Origin: Phyllostachys edulis
Lineage: Eukaryota; Streptophyta; Magnoliopsida; Poales; Poaceae
Assembly (NCBI GenBank): GCA_036346405.1
Contig: CM070562.1
Location: 101,666,784-101,730,783, forward strand
Reading direction: 5' to 3'
DNA length: 64,000 nt
In this document: piece after piece, positions 21,095-33,589 of the stretch
How the letters are laid out: every line of letters begins with the position of its first letter
How positions within the stretch are numbered: the first letter of the stretch is position 1
The notes under the pieces: model-generated
Seen by the model: the letters and a program-made list of their open reading frames with translations, nothing else
Told to the model about the DNA's origin: nothing
The model's database searches: none
Position numbers and translations under genes: made by a program

Positions 21095-23015
21095 TGTGGA
21101 TATCATGGGGATATGCCTGAGATCTTAGGATGATGTTACAATTAGCAATGTCGTTTTTGGTTTGTTGAAACAGCGTTTTCTGCAAGTATCAGGATTTTCG
21201 GTCATACCGTGTAGTAGCGCAGCATGCATCGCATCACTGACGCTGACCGCAAGATACTTGGCGGTATGACCGAGTCCGTCGTTCGTGTTTTAGGTGGCGG
21301 TTTGATATTTCGAACGAGTGTAATTTGAGTTTTGGTTTCTCTCGGTAGCGATGCGACCATTAGTTATGGGTCTTGATTACTACTCATCTTGATAATCAGT
21401 AGTACCGCCATAACATGGCGGTAATACCGATTTTGTCTTGATTGTCATTTCTATTGGAGAATTGCTTTTGGGTTAGGTCAAGTTCATGGGTTTCATGGCA
21501 TATGTGTTGCATGATGCATGTTTTGACTAACGTGGGTCAAGTTGTGAAGAACTTGTTCCTGGATTCGATTTCTTTGTCTATTGATGTGCGTGTTGCTTGG
21601 AGGTCAATGACGGTCAATCGGCGAGGATGATCGGGACTAAGCTTGGAGAGCCGAGGTCCGAAACGATCGAGGATGCCAGAGGTCAATGGAGTCAAGCATG
21701 GCGCAAGAGGACAAAGGTGACCGAATCAGGCGATTCGGTCGACGGAGTTCGATCAAGCGGCGCGGGGTCTGCAAGTGCCATGGTGGTTTCGGTGGGGCCG
21801 GATGGGAGAGACTTGCCGACATGAAGAGAGCCACCGGATCAACCTACGTGGCGAAGCATGGAGGTGCTTCACGAAGATGGGACTCGGTCTTTGCAAAAAG
21901 ATCGAGAAGGGGTATTTTGGTAATTTCACCAAATACCGCCTTGGTGACCTAATGCCAACCCGCGGTGCAAGACGGTGCGTCAAGAAGTGGATTAGGTCAA
22001 GAAAAGTGAAGACGGCGCTTTGAGATGCGTGCGTGTGTGACCCGTTTGTTTTGGGCCTTAACGGGAGCCCATTAGGGTTACTCTTCTAGAAGGTCTAAGC
22101 CTCCACTATAAATAGAGGAGGGAGGTGGCTGCACCCCCTCAATCCTTTCATTGTGTTTGAAACCCTAGTTTGCTTAGGGAGAGGATTAGTGGAGGTTAGG
22201 GTTCTAGAGAGTTGGATTTGATTTCGTGCTCATGTATTGAGTCTTTGTCCTTCATTGATGGAGTGGCTGTAAACCAATACCATATCAAATCAATCCAAAG
22301 AAAGTTCTATCCAAGATGAGTCTATTTGCTTTCTTTCTCTCTATTTGATGATTTGAGGTGTTTCTTTGATCCGCGAGTTTTTGCTTGGTTTCTTGCCGTG
22401 TTCTAGCTTGCTGTGATATGTGGGAGTGCATCTAAGATCATCTTGATCATCCATCACCCACGAGCAAGGTTTAGATCTTGTTTAGGTTCGAAACTCGGTT
22501 TTGAAACCTTCTTCGTTCAATTCAAGAAAGGTAGGAACTTTGACGTGGATCTAGTCGTTCTTTGCTTGGAATAGGTTCCTAACCTCCTTGGGAAGGTGTG
22601 TTTCAAATCTCGTAGCGTTTGGCCAAGTGGATCAAAAGTTGTGCCAATTTTGGTTTTCGCGTCGGTCCGTTTCGGGACAATCGAGACGACCGCTTGGCTT
22701 GCCTACGGTCATATCGCTTTGTCGATACGACCGCTCGTTTGCTTCTCTGGTCATACCAAGACATCGGTCTGACCGCCCGCTTGCTCGCGGTTGTTCCGAT
22801 TTCCTGTTTTTTCGAATTTCTTGAGGGATTTTGCTTCTGTGCCTTTGGGGGTTTAGGAGTGGATTCATTACAAGTCTTCCACTGTGCTTAAGCATTCATC
22901 TTCATAGCTCTCATAGCTATTGGAGTGATTTGTGATTTGCGAGTTGAATCCATTCAAAGTGAAAAAGATTTGGTGCTCCTATTCACCCCCCTCTATTCGC
23001 CTTTTCGGTCCAACA
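21095..23015 (+). repeat. 5' LTR of the Sirevirus-like element
   Basis: Contains ggtcatacc/ggtatgacc palindromic blocks near 21200-21270 and 22680-22790, and a promoter with ctataaatagagg near 22107. Compared with the 3' LTR, long stretches are almost identical while the CG-rich palindrome blocks differ by many small indels. Confidence 0.92.
22104..22116 (+). promoter_or_regulatory. TATA box of the 5' LTR
   Basis: The sequence cactataaatagag lies about 0.9 kb before the LTR end and is repeated in the 3' LTR near 31287. A transcript start about 30 bp downstream is inferred. Confidence 0.6.
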
Positions 23016-23017
23016 AG

Positions 23018-23036
23018 TGGTATCAGAGCCCGGTTA
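23018..23036 (+). other. Primer-binding site, initiator-Met tRNA type
   Basis: tggtatcagagcccggtt lies 2-3 bases after the 5' LTR, the standard position and sequence of copia primer-binding sites. Confidence 0.85.
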
Positions 23037-23073
23037 GTTCAATCTTGATCTTAACCGTCAATTGAACTTGGCG

Positions 23074-25060
23074 ATGGATAAGTACTCGACCAAGCCGCAT
23101 GTCTTCGATGGGCTCGACTATGCCTATTGGAAGAATCGCATGCGAGTCTTCCTAGAGAGCGAAGGACAAGCTATATGGGAGGTTGTTCGAGCCCAGCTGC
23201 TTTTGTTCGGTTGCTACTGGCCAAAGCAATTCTCTTGGCTAACAACAACAAGGCAAAGAACCTTCTATATGCTTTGGGCTTGGTAGGCAAGAGTATGATA
23301 GGATTTGCAATCTTGCGATCAAGACATGAGATTTGGCACACCCTCGAAACTTACCATGAGGATCGTCCCGGATCAAGCAAGTCGTCGAGAATGTCTACAA
23401 GCGAGAGTACAACAAATTTGAGATGCGCCCCGGTGAGAGCATCGATGACGTCTTTACTCGCTTTAACAAGGTGATCAATCGATGAAAGTGTTGACATTGA
23501 GTACTCTCAATCGAGAATGCCACCCACCTCTTGAGTGCAATCAACACCAAGGAGTGGGAGATGAAGGCAATCGCCATAGAGGAGAATGTCGATCTCTAAT
23601 CTCACTTTGGAGCTGCTTTATAGCAAGCTAAAAACTCATGAGATCAAGAGAGGCGGTAATCCTAAGAAGGATAACATGGCTTTGGTGGTGATCCTCTCAA
23701 AGGACTCTGATGGTTCTTCCGAGTCTTCTTCGGTTTTTCTCTTGCGTGTTTATCTGCTATTCAGAAGAAGAGTTTGAGAGTCTTCCCGAGGCCGATTTAG
23801 CTCTTTTAGCCAAGAAAGTCACACGGCATATAACAATGTCGAAATGAAAGAGAGGTGGCCTGTGACATGCTATGAGTGTGGAGAGCTATATCACATCCGA
23901 GCCAACCCCCTAAGCCGAAAGGTAAGGGAAATCATGAGAAGGTTGCGGTGAAGAAGCCTCAAGGGGCAAGCCCAAGTATGATGCCGCCAAGCTCATGAAG
24001 GTCGCCACCGAGTTCTTGCCGCTTTTGGAGATCAATCCATGAGCGATGTGGACTCGTGAGCGAGGAGGACAAGGAGGAGGAGTTTCCTCAAGACAAGAAG
24101 GGGAAGGCCAAGGATTTCACCGGCATGTGCTTCATGGCCGACTCTGTCGACGCCGATAACGATGATGAGGTACCTCTCTCCTATGATGTTCTTTCTGCTA
24201 GATGCGATAACATGTATGAGCAATTGCTTAGTCAAGATAAAGCTTTAAAGTTCACCATGGCTAGGAACAATGATCTAGAATCACAAGTCGAGAATTTGAC
24301 ATTAGAGCTTGTGAATGCTAAGAGTCTAGATGTTGATGAATGTTCATCCTGCCATGCGTTGCACTCCGAACTGTCTAAACTACAATCTGCTCATGATATT
24401 GCTTTGCATCAACTTGAAAATGCTAGAACCGAGCTAATTGATGTTAAATCTGCTCCATGTGAAAAATGCTTAGAGTCCGCAAGTTGGATGCTTCGGCAAT
24501 GTGAAATCTAGCTTTTGCTCTTTACTCGCTTAGAACGTGAACACGAAGTTAAGGATATTCTAGAAGCAGTTAGAGCTAAGTATGCCAAGCTTAAGGACAC
24601 AATTGAGTCTACACCTTGTGCCTCTTGTGCCGCCTATAAGCTTGAAGTTGCTCATCTTAAGGAGAAACATGCTAGAGCCATTAAAGGCAAGACTTGTGAA
24701 TCATGTGCTAATATTGGAAAAGAGAATGCATATCTCAAGGATACTTTAGAAAGATTCTCTAATGGTGAAAAACAGTTAAACATGATTCTAGATAAATCTA
24801 AAACTCCTTTTAAGAAGCAAGGTTTAGGATACAACTCTGCTCAGAACATGTCCAAGCCTAATGTCATTCAGGTCTTGGAAAATGGCTTAGTTGAATTTAA
24901 AACCCAACCTGCAAAAACTGTCTTTAAATCTGCAGGGTTTGTCCAACCTTCTTTTGAGGCAAAAGGTGCTTCTCCCAGTGGTACAAAATACCATTGCACC
25001 TATTGCAAGAAGAGTGGACATTTGGTTGAGTTCTCACATGAGGTTGAAGAACGCTAAGAA
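23074..25060 (+). pseudogene. Broken gag of the Sirevirus-like element
   Basis: It starts at ATG 23074 with M-D-K-Y-S-T-K-P-H-V-F-D-G and Y-W-K-N-R-M, a typical copia gag start. Two damaged Cys/His knuckles appear, C-Y-E-C-G-E-L-Y-H near 23870 and C-T-Y-C-K-K-S-G-H near 25000. Between them lies a long helical Leu/Glu/Lys region with Cys pairs (24056-24900), likely coiled coil, which suits Sirevirus Gag. Frameshifts occur near 23200, 23460, 23560, 23780 and 24510. Confidence 0.75.
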
Positions 25061-25317
25061 AAATATTGCTAGAATGTCATTTAATCAACCTAGAGCTTTT
25101 ATGAGACATGGTCACGTACAAAAGAAGAACTCCGGTCTAGGATTTGTTACACATGCTCATCACCATGTTCCTAGACAAGATGCATCTCATGTTCGTGTTA
25201 CCATTGCTCATAATAGAACTGCGAATAATGTCAAGGATAGCACATCTGCTTTGCATACTACTCGCAGACGAGTGTCTCAGTACTGGATTCCCAAGTCGCT
25301 TTTAACTAACCCCAGTA

Positions 25318-28300
25318 TTGAGACACATCGCTCTTTTGTTCCTTGATTTTCAGGATTGGCGCGGAAGGGGGAAGAACACATGGTTCGTCGACTCCGGGTG
25401 TTCACGCCACATGACCGGAGACTCAAGATGGTTCACCTCCTTCACGCGATCAACCGGTGATGACTTCATCACCTTTGGAGATGATACACAAGGGCGCATT
25501 GAAGGAACTGGAATGATTAGGGTGAACAACAAGTTCATTCTCAAGGACGTCGCGCTTGTGTCTAAGCTAAGGTACAATCTCCTTTCTGTTTCACAGCTTC
25601 TCGATGATGGCTATGAGACTCGTTTTAAGAAGAATGCCTGTCGTGTGCTTGGTTCTTTTGGTGAGCTCGTTTTTGGGATTTCTAGAGTTGGTAGAATTTT
25701 TGGAGCTGATTTTTCGGAATCTCTTGCCGGATCCCTTAAGTGCTTAATTGCTTCTTCTTCTGATATCTGGCTTTGGCACCGACGGTTGGGGCACATTGGT
25801 TTTGATCATCTGACACGAGTTAGCGGCCTTGATCTCATGAGAGGTTTGCCTAAACTCAAAGTCATCAAGGATGTCAGTATGTCGCCTCAGAGGCATGGCA
25901 AGCAAGTTGCCCCCTCACACCCATCATTGACTATGGTTATGACTGACGGACCGGGACAGTTGCTTCATATGGATACTGTTGGTCCTGCTAGGGTTCGGTC
26001 AGTCGGTGGCAATTGGTACATTCTTATCATAGTCGATGATTTTTCGAGATATTCTTGGGTGTTCTTTCTTGCTTCGAAGGATGAGGCTTTTGATCATTTT
26101 CATGACCTTGTTCTTCGTTTGGCTTCTGAACTTCTTGGTGCCTTGAAAGCGATCCGTAGTGATAATGGCACGGAGTTCAAGAATGCTTCTTTTGCCTCTT
26201 TTTGTGCTGAGCGCGGTATTGAGCATCAGTTCTCTTCTCCACACGTCCCTCAACAAAATGGCGTTGTGGAAAGGAAGAACAGGACTCTAGTCGAGATGGC
26301 TAGGACAATGCTAGATGAGTATAGCACACCGAGGAGATTTTGGGCCGAAGCTATTGCTACAGCTTGCCATATTTCAAACCGTGTCTTTTTGAGACCGTCT
26401 TTGGGCCAGACTTCATATGAGCTTCGTTTTGGTAGAAAACCCTCTGTTTCTCACTTTCTAGTCTTTGGATCGAAGTGTTTTATTCTCAAGACAGGGAACC
26501 TAGATAAATTTGAATCAAGAACTTGTGATGGTTTATTTCGGTTATCCCGCTCATTCGAGGGTTTTCGGGTTTTTAATGTTGAAACTAACATTGTCCAGAG
26601 ACATGCAATGTTACTTTTGATGAGACTAGCCACGAGCTAGATCCGATGTTTGGTGACTTACAGTGACAGAGAGCATTTTTGTTGAAGAAGATGAGGATGA
26701 ACTTGATATCGCTTCTCCACTGTTCGATGTTCCTATCCAAGCCGCCCAAGCTCCTGAACTCATGACGATCGCTTCACCTCCAATTGAGGCTCTCACTTGA
26801 TCTTCATCGTCGCCAGTACCTCACGGAGGTTGAGGAGACGCTATCTCCCCAGCGCCTCCTTTGCACATTTAAAAGCAACACCTCCGGATCGATGATTGGT
26901 AATCTCCATGAGCGAGTCACTCGCTCTGTATCATGATCCGAGTCTTTTCTCTCACTCTGCATTTGTAGCTTCTTTTGAACCCAAAGATATATCACATGCT
27001 TTATCGATGCTAGTTGGGACAATGCCATGCATGAGGAGTTAGAGAATTTTGAAAGAAATAAAGTTTGGAATCTTGTAGAACCTCCTAGTGGTCATAATAT
27101 TATAGGAACCCGTTGGGTGTTCAAAAATAAACAAAATGAGGATGGTTACGTGGTTAGAAACAAGGCTAGATTGGTTGCTCGGGGTTTTAGCCAGTTGAGG
27201 GGTTAGATTTTGATGAGACCTTCGCTCTGTTGCTAGATTAGAAGCCATTCAAGATTTGCTTGCATTTGTCTGCATCTAAAGGTTTTAGGTTGCATCAAAT
27301 GGATGTTAAGAGTGCCTTTCTAAATGGTTTTATAGAGGAGGAAGTGTATGTTAGGCAACCCCCTGGCTTTGAGGATCCCAAGCACCCTGATCGTGTCTTT
27401 AAGCTATCCAAAGCCTTGTATGGTCTTAAACAAGCCCCTAGAGCCCGGTATGATAGACTTAAGACCTTCTTGCTTAAGAATGATTTTGAAATGGGAAAAG
27501 TTGATAAGACTCTTTTCATTCTTAGGCATGGCAATGACTTCTGCTTGTTCAGATTTATGTTGATGATATTATCTTTGGTGGTTCCTCTAATGCTCTTGTT
27601 TCCGCTTTTTACGAGACCATGTCCAGGAATTTGAGATGAGCATGATGGGAGAACTCAATTACTTTCTAGGGCTACAAATCAAGCAATGCAAGGAAGGATC
27701 TTCATCCATCAAACGGTACACCAAGGATTTGCTCAAGCGTTTTGACATGGGTGATTGCAAGTCGATCGCCACTCCCATGGCGACATCGATATTTGGATCC
27801 AGATGAGGAAGGAGAAGCCGTGGATCAACGCGAGTACCGCAAAGATGATCGGCTCCTTCAGACTGACGGCCTCAAGACCGGACATCCACTTGCGATGCCT
27901 GCTCTGCGCGAGGTTTCAGGCGTCACCGAGGACTTCACATCGCCAAGCCGTTAAGCGCATTTTCAGGTATTTACACTCTACCCTTCAGTATGGCATTTGG
28001 TATTCTTGTTCTTCTTCGCTGTCCATTCGGGGTTTTGATTCGATTTTATGGGTCAGAGGCTAGATAGGAAGAGCACATCCGCACATGTCATTTCTTAGGC
28101 ACTTCTCTTGTCTCTTGGTCTTCTAGGAAGCGGTCTTGTTGCACAATCCATCTTTGAAGTTTGAATATGTAGTCTTTGCTAGTTCTTTGTCAGAGTCGAT
28201 TTTGTGGATGGTCTCCACTCTTAAGGATTTTGGGTTAACTTTTGCTAGTGTTCCTCTCTTCTGTGACAACACTTCTGCTATTAACATTGCTAAAAACCCA

Positions 28301-28498
28301 GTGCAACATTCTAGGACCAAACACATAGACATTCGCTATCACTTCCTTAGAGACCACGTTGAGAAGGGTGATATTGTGCTGCATTTTGTGGAGTCCGAGG
28401 CTCAGCTAGCCGATATCCTCACCAAGCCTTTAGACCCAACAAGGTTTGCCACCTTGAGGAGTGAGTTAGGGGTAATTTATCCTTATGGGTTGGTTTGA
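25318..28498 (+). pseudogene. Broken pol of the Sirevirus-like element
   Basis: The longest open part (25318-26640) has the protease motif F-V-D-S-G-C-S-R-H-M-T-G, the integrase H-H half (W-H-R-R-L-G-H), and the catalytic D, D and E (H-M-D-T-V-G-P; I-R-S-D-N-G-T-E-F; Q-N-G-V-V-E-R-K-N). The expected C-x2-C of the integrase zinc site has become M-S-P-Q-R. Reverse transcriptase follows in shifted pieces (27060-28060: M-D-V-K-S-A-F-L-N-G near 27300, the region expected to hold Y-V-D-D near 27560). RNase H at 28130-28498 has F-C-D-N-T-S-A-I-N-I-A and H-I-D-I-R-Y-H. It is not functional. Confidence 0.88.
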
Positions 28499-30274
28499 GG
28501 GGGAGTTGGATCTTTTCTGATCTTTCCTTGTTCATTTGATCTTTTCTTGATTTTCTTTTTTGAACTTGTTGATCTTGTTGATCTTTTAGGTCTTTTGAGC
28601 TTTTCTTGCATCTCATTGTATCATATTGCATTCATATGAAAAATCCAAAAAGATGCATTGTAATATAAGCTTTTCTGCTTATCTTTTAAAATTGATGAAG
28701 CTTTGCTTATTACCCTTTGGAGCTTTAGTGTTTCAATTCTTGCTCAATGCCATGTCTAGTTCTTTGACTTGCTAGAATTATCATGCTTTCACATGTGTAG
28801 CTAAGCCTTTGCTGTATGAGCTAGAACTTGAAAAACAACTTGAACTAAGAAACTAGCAATTTGTGAATTGTTTAGCCAGTTGCGCAATTAGTGCTCCTTT
28901 TATGACATTGGCCCTGTCAAAATTTCTTTGTTAGCTCTTGAATCTAGCTTTGATCATTACTTGAGCTTTTTGTGTTCTTGAGAATCTAAATCTGCTCTTG
29001 TGGAAAATGAAAAATCAACTTCCAAGATTGTCTTATGCTTAAATTGTGCCAAACTACTCTTACGAGACTGCATGTCAAAGACATGAACTTGGAGATAGTT
29101 TGATGATCAAGACGATCTCATGGGGACTGCTTGTCACAACTGACATGAACCTCAAGATTTGTCGCCCTGGTAGATGCTTAGGAAGAGTTTGTGGATGGCT
29201 CCTAGTCCAGGATCTTCTTCACTAAGATATACCTTTAATCAACTTTTGGTCGAAGCTTAGGATGAGTTTGTGGATGGCTCCTAGTCCAGGATCTTGTCAC
29301 TAAGTTAGACCATTAGTCAACTTCAATATTCATTGCAAATGAAAAACAGTTGAAAAATGGGCTTTTAAGAAAATTTGAGCAAAATGATTCAATTCAGGAC
29401 CTATTTGTCTCTTAATGTGGTCATTGTTAGCTTTTGGATCTTACGTTGACATTTTGACATGGCCAGTATCATTTTAGGATCCCTGTTGATGAACTTGCTA
29501 GATTTGAAGCTTTGCTTAAAATGCTAAAATTCATTGCTTTATATTGAGCCTTCTTGCTTAGCTTTGTTATATATGTCTTATCATGATCTTGCTAGCACTG
29601 TTAGGCTTGATATGTTGTTTGTACAACTTTAGAAATGCTAACTTGTTCTTTTGGGTAATCTCCAAAGCTTCTTGTATTCAAAAATTGAAAAATACAAAAA
29701 AATTGAAGCCACTCCATTGCATTTCATGCATGCTCCATCTTATGCTTTTTCCTCATTCTGCATTTGTCATCTCTGGACGAGAGGAAGGCGTGATTCTTTG
29801 ATGACTCCATTGTCAAAGGGGGAGAAGATATTTCAAAATTTTGTGTTAAAGGGGAGAAGATGTTTGAAAAAGGGGAGTTATGAAAAAAGGGGAGCTACTT
29901 GGAGAAAATTTGAAATTCTGAGGATCATAGTGAGGGGGAGTTTCTTATTTGCATTTTTATGGTTTTATTGCTACTTCTGAACTTGAATTGCAATTCTTGA
30001 TCCTCACAATGATCAAAGGTCATATCGAACAATTGTTCTTTCATATGGACCTTAAGTGAGATTTTGACCCGTTTCTGGAAAATGAAGCTTTCTCACTGTC
30101 TTTTGCCGTATCTCACTTGCTGATACTATTCTGGAGCCAACTTGGTCTTTTCCTTTGCTTTTTCTTGCTTTTGGACCAAGTTGTGCATTTGAGCGAAAAC
30201 GTCGAGTTTTTACTTTTCAAACCTCAAAATTTGCATTTGTGGGAAATTGCCAATGTGTTCATCAAGGGGGAGAT
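28497..30274 (+). other. Post-pol region with multiple polypurine tracts
   Basis: No convincing open frame and no env-like protein. Purine tracts of the form agggggag or aaggggag occur near 28498, 29815, 29850, 29872, 29888 and 29932, and at 30263 immediately before the 3' LTR. A ~25-bp unit gatgagtttgtggatggctc or close variant is repeated near 29195 and 29260. Confidence 0.75.
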
Positions 30275-32198
30275 TGTGGATATCATGGGGATATGCCTGA
30301 GATCTTAGGATGATGTTACAATTGGCAATGTCGTTTTTGGTTTGTTGAAACAGCGTTTTCTGCAAGTGTCAGGATTTTCGGTCATACCGGGCGTGTAGCA
30401 ACGCTGCAGACGCATCAAGATCACTGCACGCACCAAGAAGATACTTGGCGGTATGACCGAGTCCGGTCGTTCGTGTTTTAGGTGGCGGTTTGATATTTCC
30501 AGAACGAGTGTAATTTGAGTTTTGGTTTCTCTGGGTAGCGGTACGACCGCAGTTATGGGTGTGGTACTACATGATCTTGGTAATCTCCAAGCCATAACAT
30601 GGCGGTAATACCGATTTTGTCTTGATTGTCATTTCTATTGGAGAATTGCTTTTGGGTTAGGTCAAGTTCATGGGTTTCATGGCATATGTGTTGCATGATG
30701 CATGTTTTGACTAACGTGGGTCAAGTTGTGAAGAACTTGTTCCGGATTCGATTTCTTTGTCTATTGATGTGCGAGTTGCTTGGAGGTCAATGACGGTCAA
30801 TCGGCGAGATGATCGGGACTAAGCTTGGAGAGCCGAGGTCCGTACGATCGGGATGCCGGGTGAGGTCAATGGAGTCAAGCATGGCGCAAGAGGGACAAAG
30901 GTGACCGAATCAGGCGATTCGGTCTGACGGTTCGATCAAGCGGCGGGGTCGGTGCAAGTGCCATGGTGGTTTCGGTGGGGCCGGATGGGAGAGACTTGCC
31001 GACATGAAGAGAGCCACCGGATCAACCTACACGTGGCGAAGCATGGAGGTGCTTCACGAAGATGGGACTCGGTCTTTGCAAAAGATCGAGAAGGGTATTT
31101 TGGTAATTTCACCAACACGCCTTGGTGACCTAATGCCAACTCATGGTGCAAGGCGGTGCGGCAAGAAGTGGATTAGGTCAAGAAAAGTGAAGACGGCGCT
31201 TTGAGATGCGTGCGTGTGTGACCCGTTTGTTTTGGACCTTAACGGGAGCCCATTAGGGTTACTCTTCTAGAAGGTCTAAGCCTCCACTATAAATAGAGGA
31301 GGGAGGTGGCTGCACCCCCTCAATCCTTTCATTGTGTTTGAAACCCTAGTTTGCTTAGGGAGAGGATTAGTGGAGGTTAGGGTTCTAGAGAGTTGGATTT
31401 GATTTCGTGCTCATGTATTGAGTCTTTGTCCTCCATTGATGGAGTGGTCAGAAACCAATACCATATCAAATCAATCCAAAGAAAGTTCTATCCAAGATGA
31501 GTCTATTTGCTTTCTTTCTCTCTATTTGATGATTTGAGGTGTTTCTTTGATCCGCGAGTTTTTGCTTGGTTTCTTGTCGTGTTCTAGCTTCTTTGTGACA
31601 TGTGGGAGTGCATCTAAGATCATCTTGATCATCCATCACCCACGAGCAAGGTTTAGATCTTGTTTAGGTTCGAAACTCGGTTTTGAAACCTTCTTCGTTC
31701 AATTCAAGAAAGGTAGGAACTTTGACGTGGATCTAGTTGTTCTTTGCTTGGAATAGGTTCCTAACCTCCTTGGGAAGGTGTGTTTCAAATCTCGTAGCGT
31801 TTGGCCAAGTGGATCAAAAGTTGTGCCAATTTTGGTTTTCGTCATCGGGCTGTTCCAGGACAATCGGTATGACCGCCCGTTTGCCTACGGTCATATCGCA
31901 CATCGGTACGACCGCTCGTTTGCCTACGGTCATATCAAGACATCGGTACAACCGCCGCTTGCTCATGCGGTTGTTCCGATTTCCCTGATTTTTCAGAATT
32001 TCTTCAGGGATTTTGCTTCTGTGCCTTTGGGGGTTTAGGAGTGGATTCATTACAAGTCTTCCACTGTGCTTAAGCATTCATCTTCATAGCTCTCATAGCT
32101 ATTGGAGTGATTTGTGATTTGCGAGTTGAATCCATTCAAAGTGAAAAAGATTTGGTGCTCCTATTCACCCCCCCTCTAGTCGCCTTTTCGGTCCAACA
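30275..32198 (+). repeat. 3' LTR of the Sirevirus-like element
   Basis: 1924 bp, preceded by the purine tract catcaagggggaga. Its CG-rich palindromes are more complete than those of the 5' LTR (see 30380-30480 and 31845-31975). Confidence 0.92.
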
Positions 32199-32536
32199 AC
32201 ATGTTTGCCCATTCGTTCGGTGGGAGGAGGGCTATTTTTTCTATTTTGTCGCGAAACAGTACCATTTTAGCCAGAGACCCGACAATTCTCCGTGGTGGCA
32301 AACATATACTTCTTTTATATATGAAAAAGGGTATATAGCAAAAATAAAGAGCTCCAATGAAAATTTTTCAATCAAATCACATTGGAGTATCTTATAATTG
32401 GTATTTAAGTATACTGAAAATGATAAAGAAGTATAATATATCCGTTTAAGTGGTATATTGAAAGTGAGAGTACCCCCCGCGCGCGCGTGGAGCTAGATGA
32501 AGTACATGCGGATTAGGTAATTCTGATGTGAGCACA
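32199..32536. other. Unassigned sequence after the Sirevirus
   Basis: AT-rich sequence with a short cccgcgcgcgcg run near 32476. No gene or terminal repeat recognised. Confidence 0.4.
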
Positions 32537-32544
32537 TGACATGA

Positions 32545-33108
32545 GATTTTTTTGGCGCATTTGGCACTATTGGCACGTGAATTAGCAAAAGTAGTCCCTC
32601 TCCGAATAAATTGTAAAAATAGCACTATAGACAAGCAGAGACACGACATATGGCTTGTCACTGCCCCTAGGGGCTAGATTTGCCTCGACCGTGCCTCAGA
32701 GACACGAATATAGCGAAATACGACCCCTGGGGCACGTCATAGGATTAGCGGGCTAATTGGTTGAAAAACTGATTAAAAAATGATTGCTGACACTACATAA
32801 AATACTATGTACAACATTATTTAGCAATTTTTTTAAAAATCAGCCGAAAGCAAAAAATAGTCTCATCAGATTTTTTTTAGTGTTAAATAATATCAAATAG
32901 TATCAACAATAATGTTTTAATTAGTGTTTCAACCAATTCGGGTGCTAATCTAGACACGACACTGCCTTGACCATGGCCTTAGGACACGATAAAGGTATAT
33001 CCGACCCAACGGACACGTTGGAGGCAAATCTAGCCTCAGGGGGACCGGAAAGGATGCTAGTTTTGCTGATTCACACACGTATCAAATGCGCCAAAAAAAA
33101 AAACTCCG
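32545..33108. mobile_element. Non-autonomous DNA element with long inverted arms, hAT-like target site
   Basis: The two ends are inverted copies over about 150 bp (tttttttggcgcatttg, ...gaattagcaaaagtag, ...ctagatttgcctc). The 8-bp word TGACATGA flanks it at 32537-32544 and 33109-33116, the size made by hAT transposases. The interior is AT-rich and non-coding. Superfamily assignment rests on the target size alone. Confidence 0.6.
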
Positions 33109-33116
33109 TGACATGA

Positions 33117-33589
33117 CGCGTACACGCCTGTGCATGCAGTTTGGTTGACGCATACTCTCACTTGCTCCATCAAGACTGACAACATCAGCTAGCATTTGTA
33201 GTGTTGATGTGAGATCTTAACTGCTTTATATCAGTCGACTGCAGTGTGAGTGAGGTACTTCATGCCCGTGCTGGCGTGCTCCTACTCGCATAGTCGCGTA
33301 CATAAGGCTTCAAATTACACGTTCCTTGTCTTGTCCAAACTTAAAAGGCTCGGGCGTTTCCCGGCTCTAAAGGCGCGCGGGTTTTGGTGTATTCACTGTA
33401 TTTTTGTTGCGCCTTGATCGATGGCGTAACATGATCGCGAAGTTGATGTCCTAATGCTAGCCAATAACTCCCGGCAATCCATTGCTGCAGTGGTGAAACA
33501 CGCGTAAGCCATAGCCCAGTGCCCCAGTCCGAAAAAATACAAGAGATGCGATGGAAGGTCCTACTTTTACTTTTGGGGCCTGAGATGAG
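33117..33589. other. Unassigned intergenic stretch
   Basis: No open frame, repeat or RNA gene could be supported here. Confidence 0.4.

Larger units (their letters stand above)
21095..32198 (+). mobile_element. Full-length Sirevirus-like Ty1/copia retrotransposon, 11.1 kb, broken
   Basis: The LTRs are 1921 bp (21095-23015) and 1924 bp (30275-32198), starting TGTGGATATC and ending GTCCAACA. A primer-binding site for initiator-Met tRNA (tggtatcagagcccggtt) follows the 5' LTR. Gag and pol remnants fill 23.07-28.5 kb, then 1.8 kb without a long frame lies before the 3' LTR and contains at least six purine-tract-like motifs. Long LTRs with CG-rich palindromes and multiple polypurine tracts are hallmarks of the Sirevirus (SIRE/Maximus) lineage. 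The flanking 5-bp words (ctttg and acatg) do not match, so no target duplication is visible. Confidence 0.88.

Noticed and set aside
28497..30274. Env-like gene between pol and the 3' LTR
   Set aside because: Only short frames without signal peptide or membrane pattern; the stretch is explained as a purine-tract spacer.
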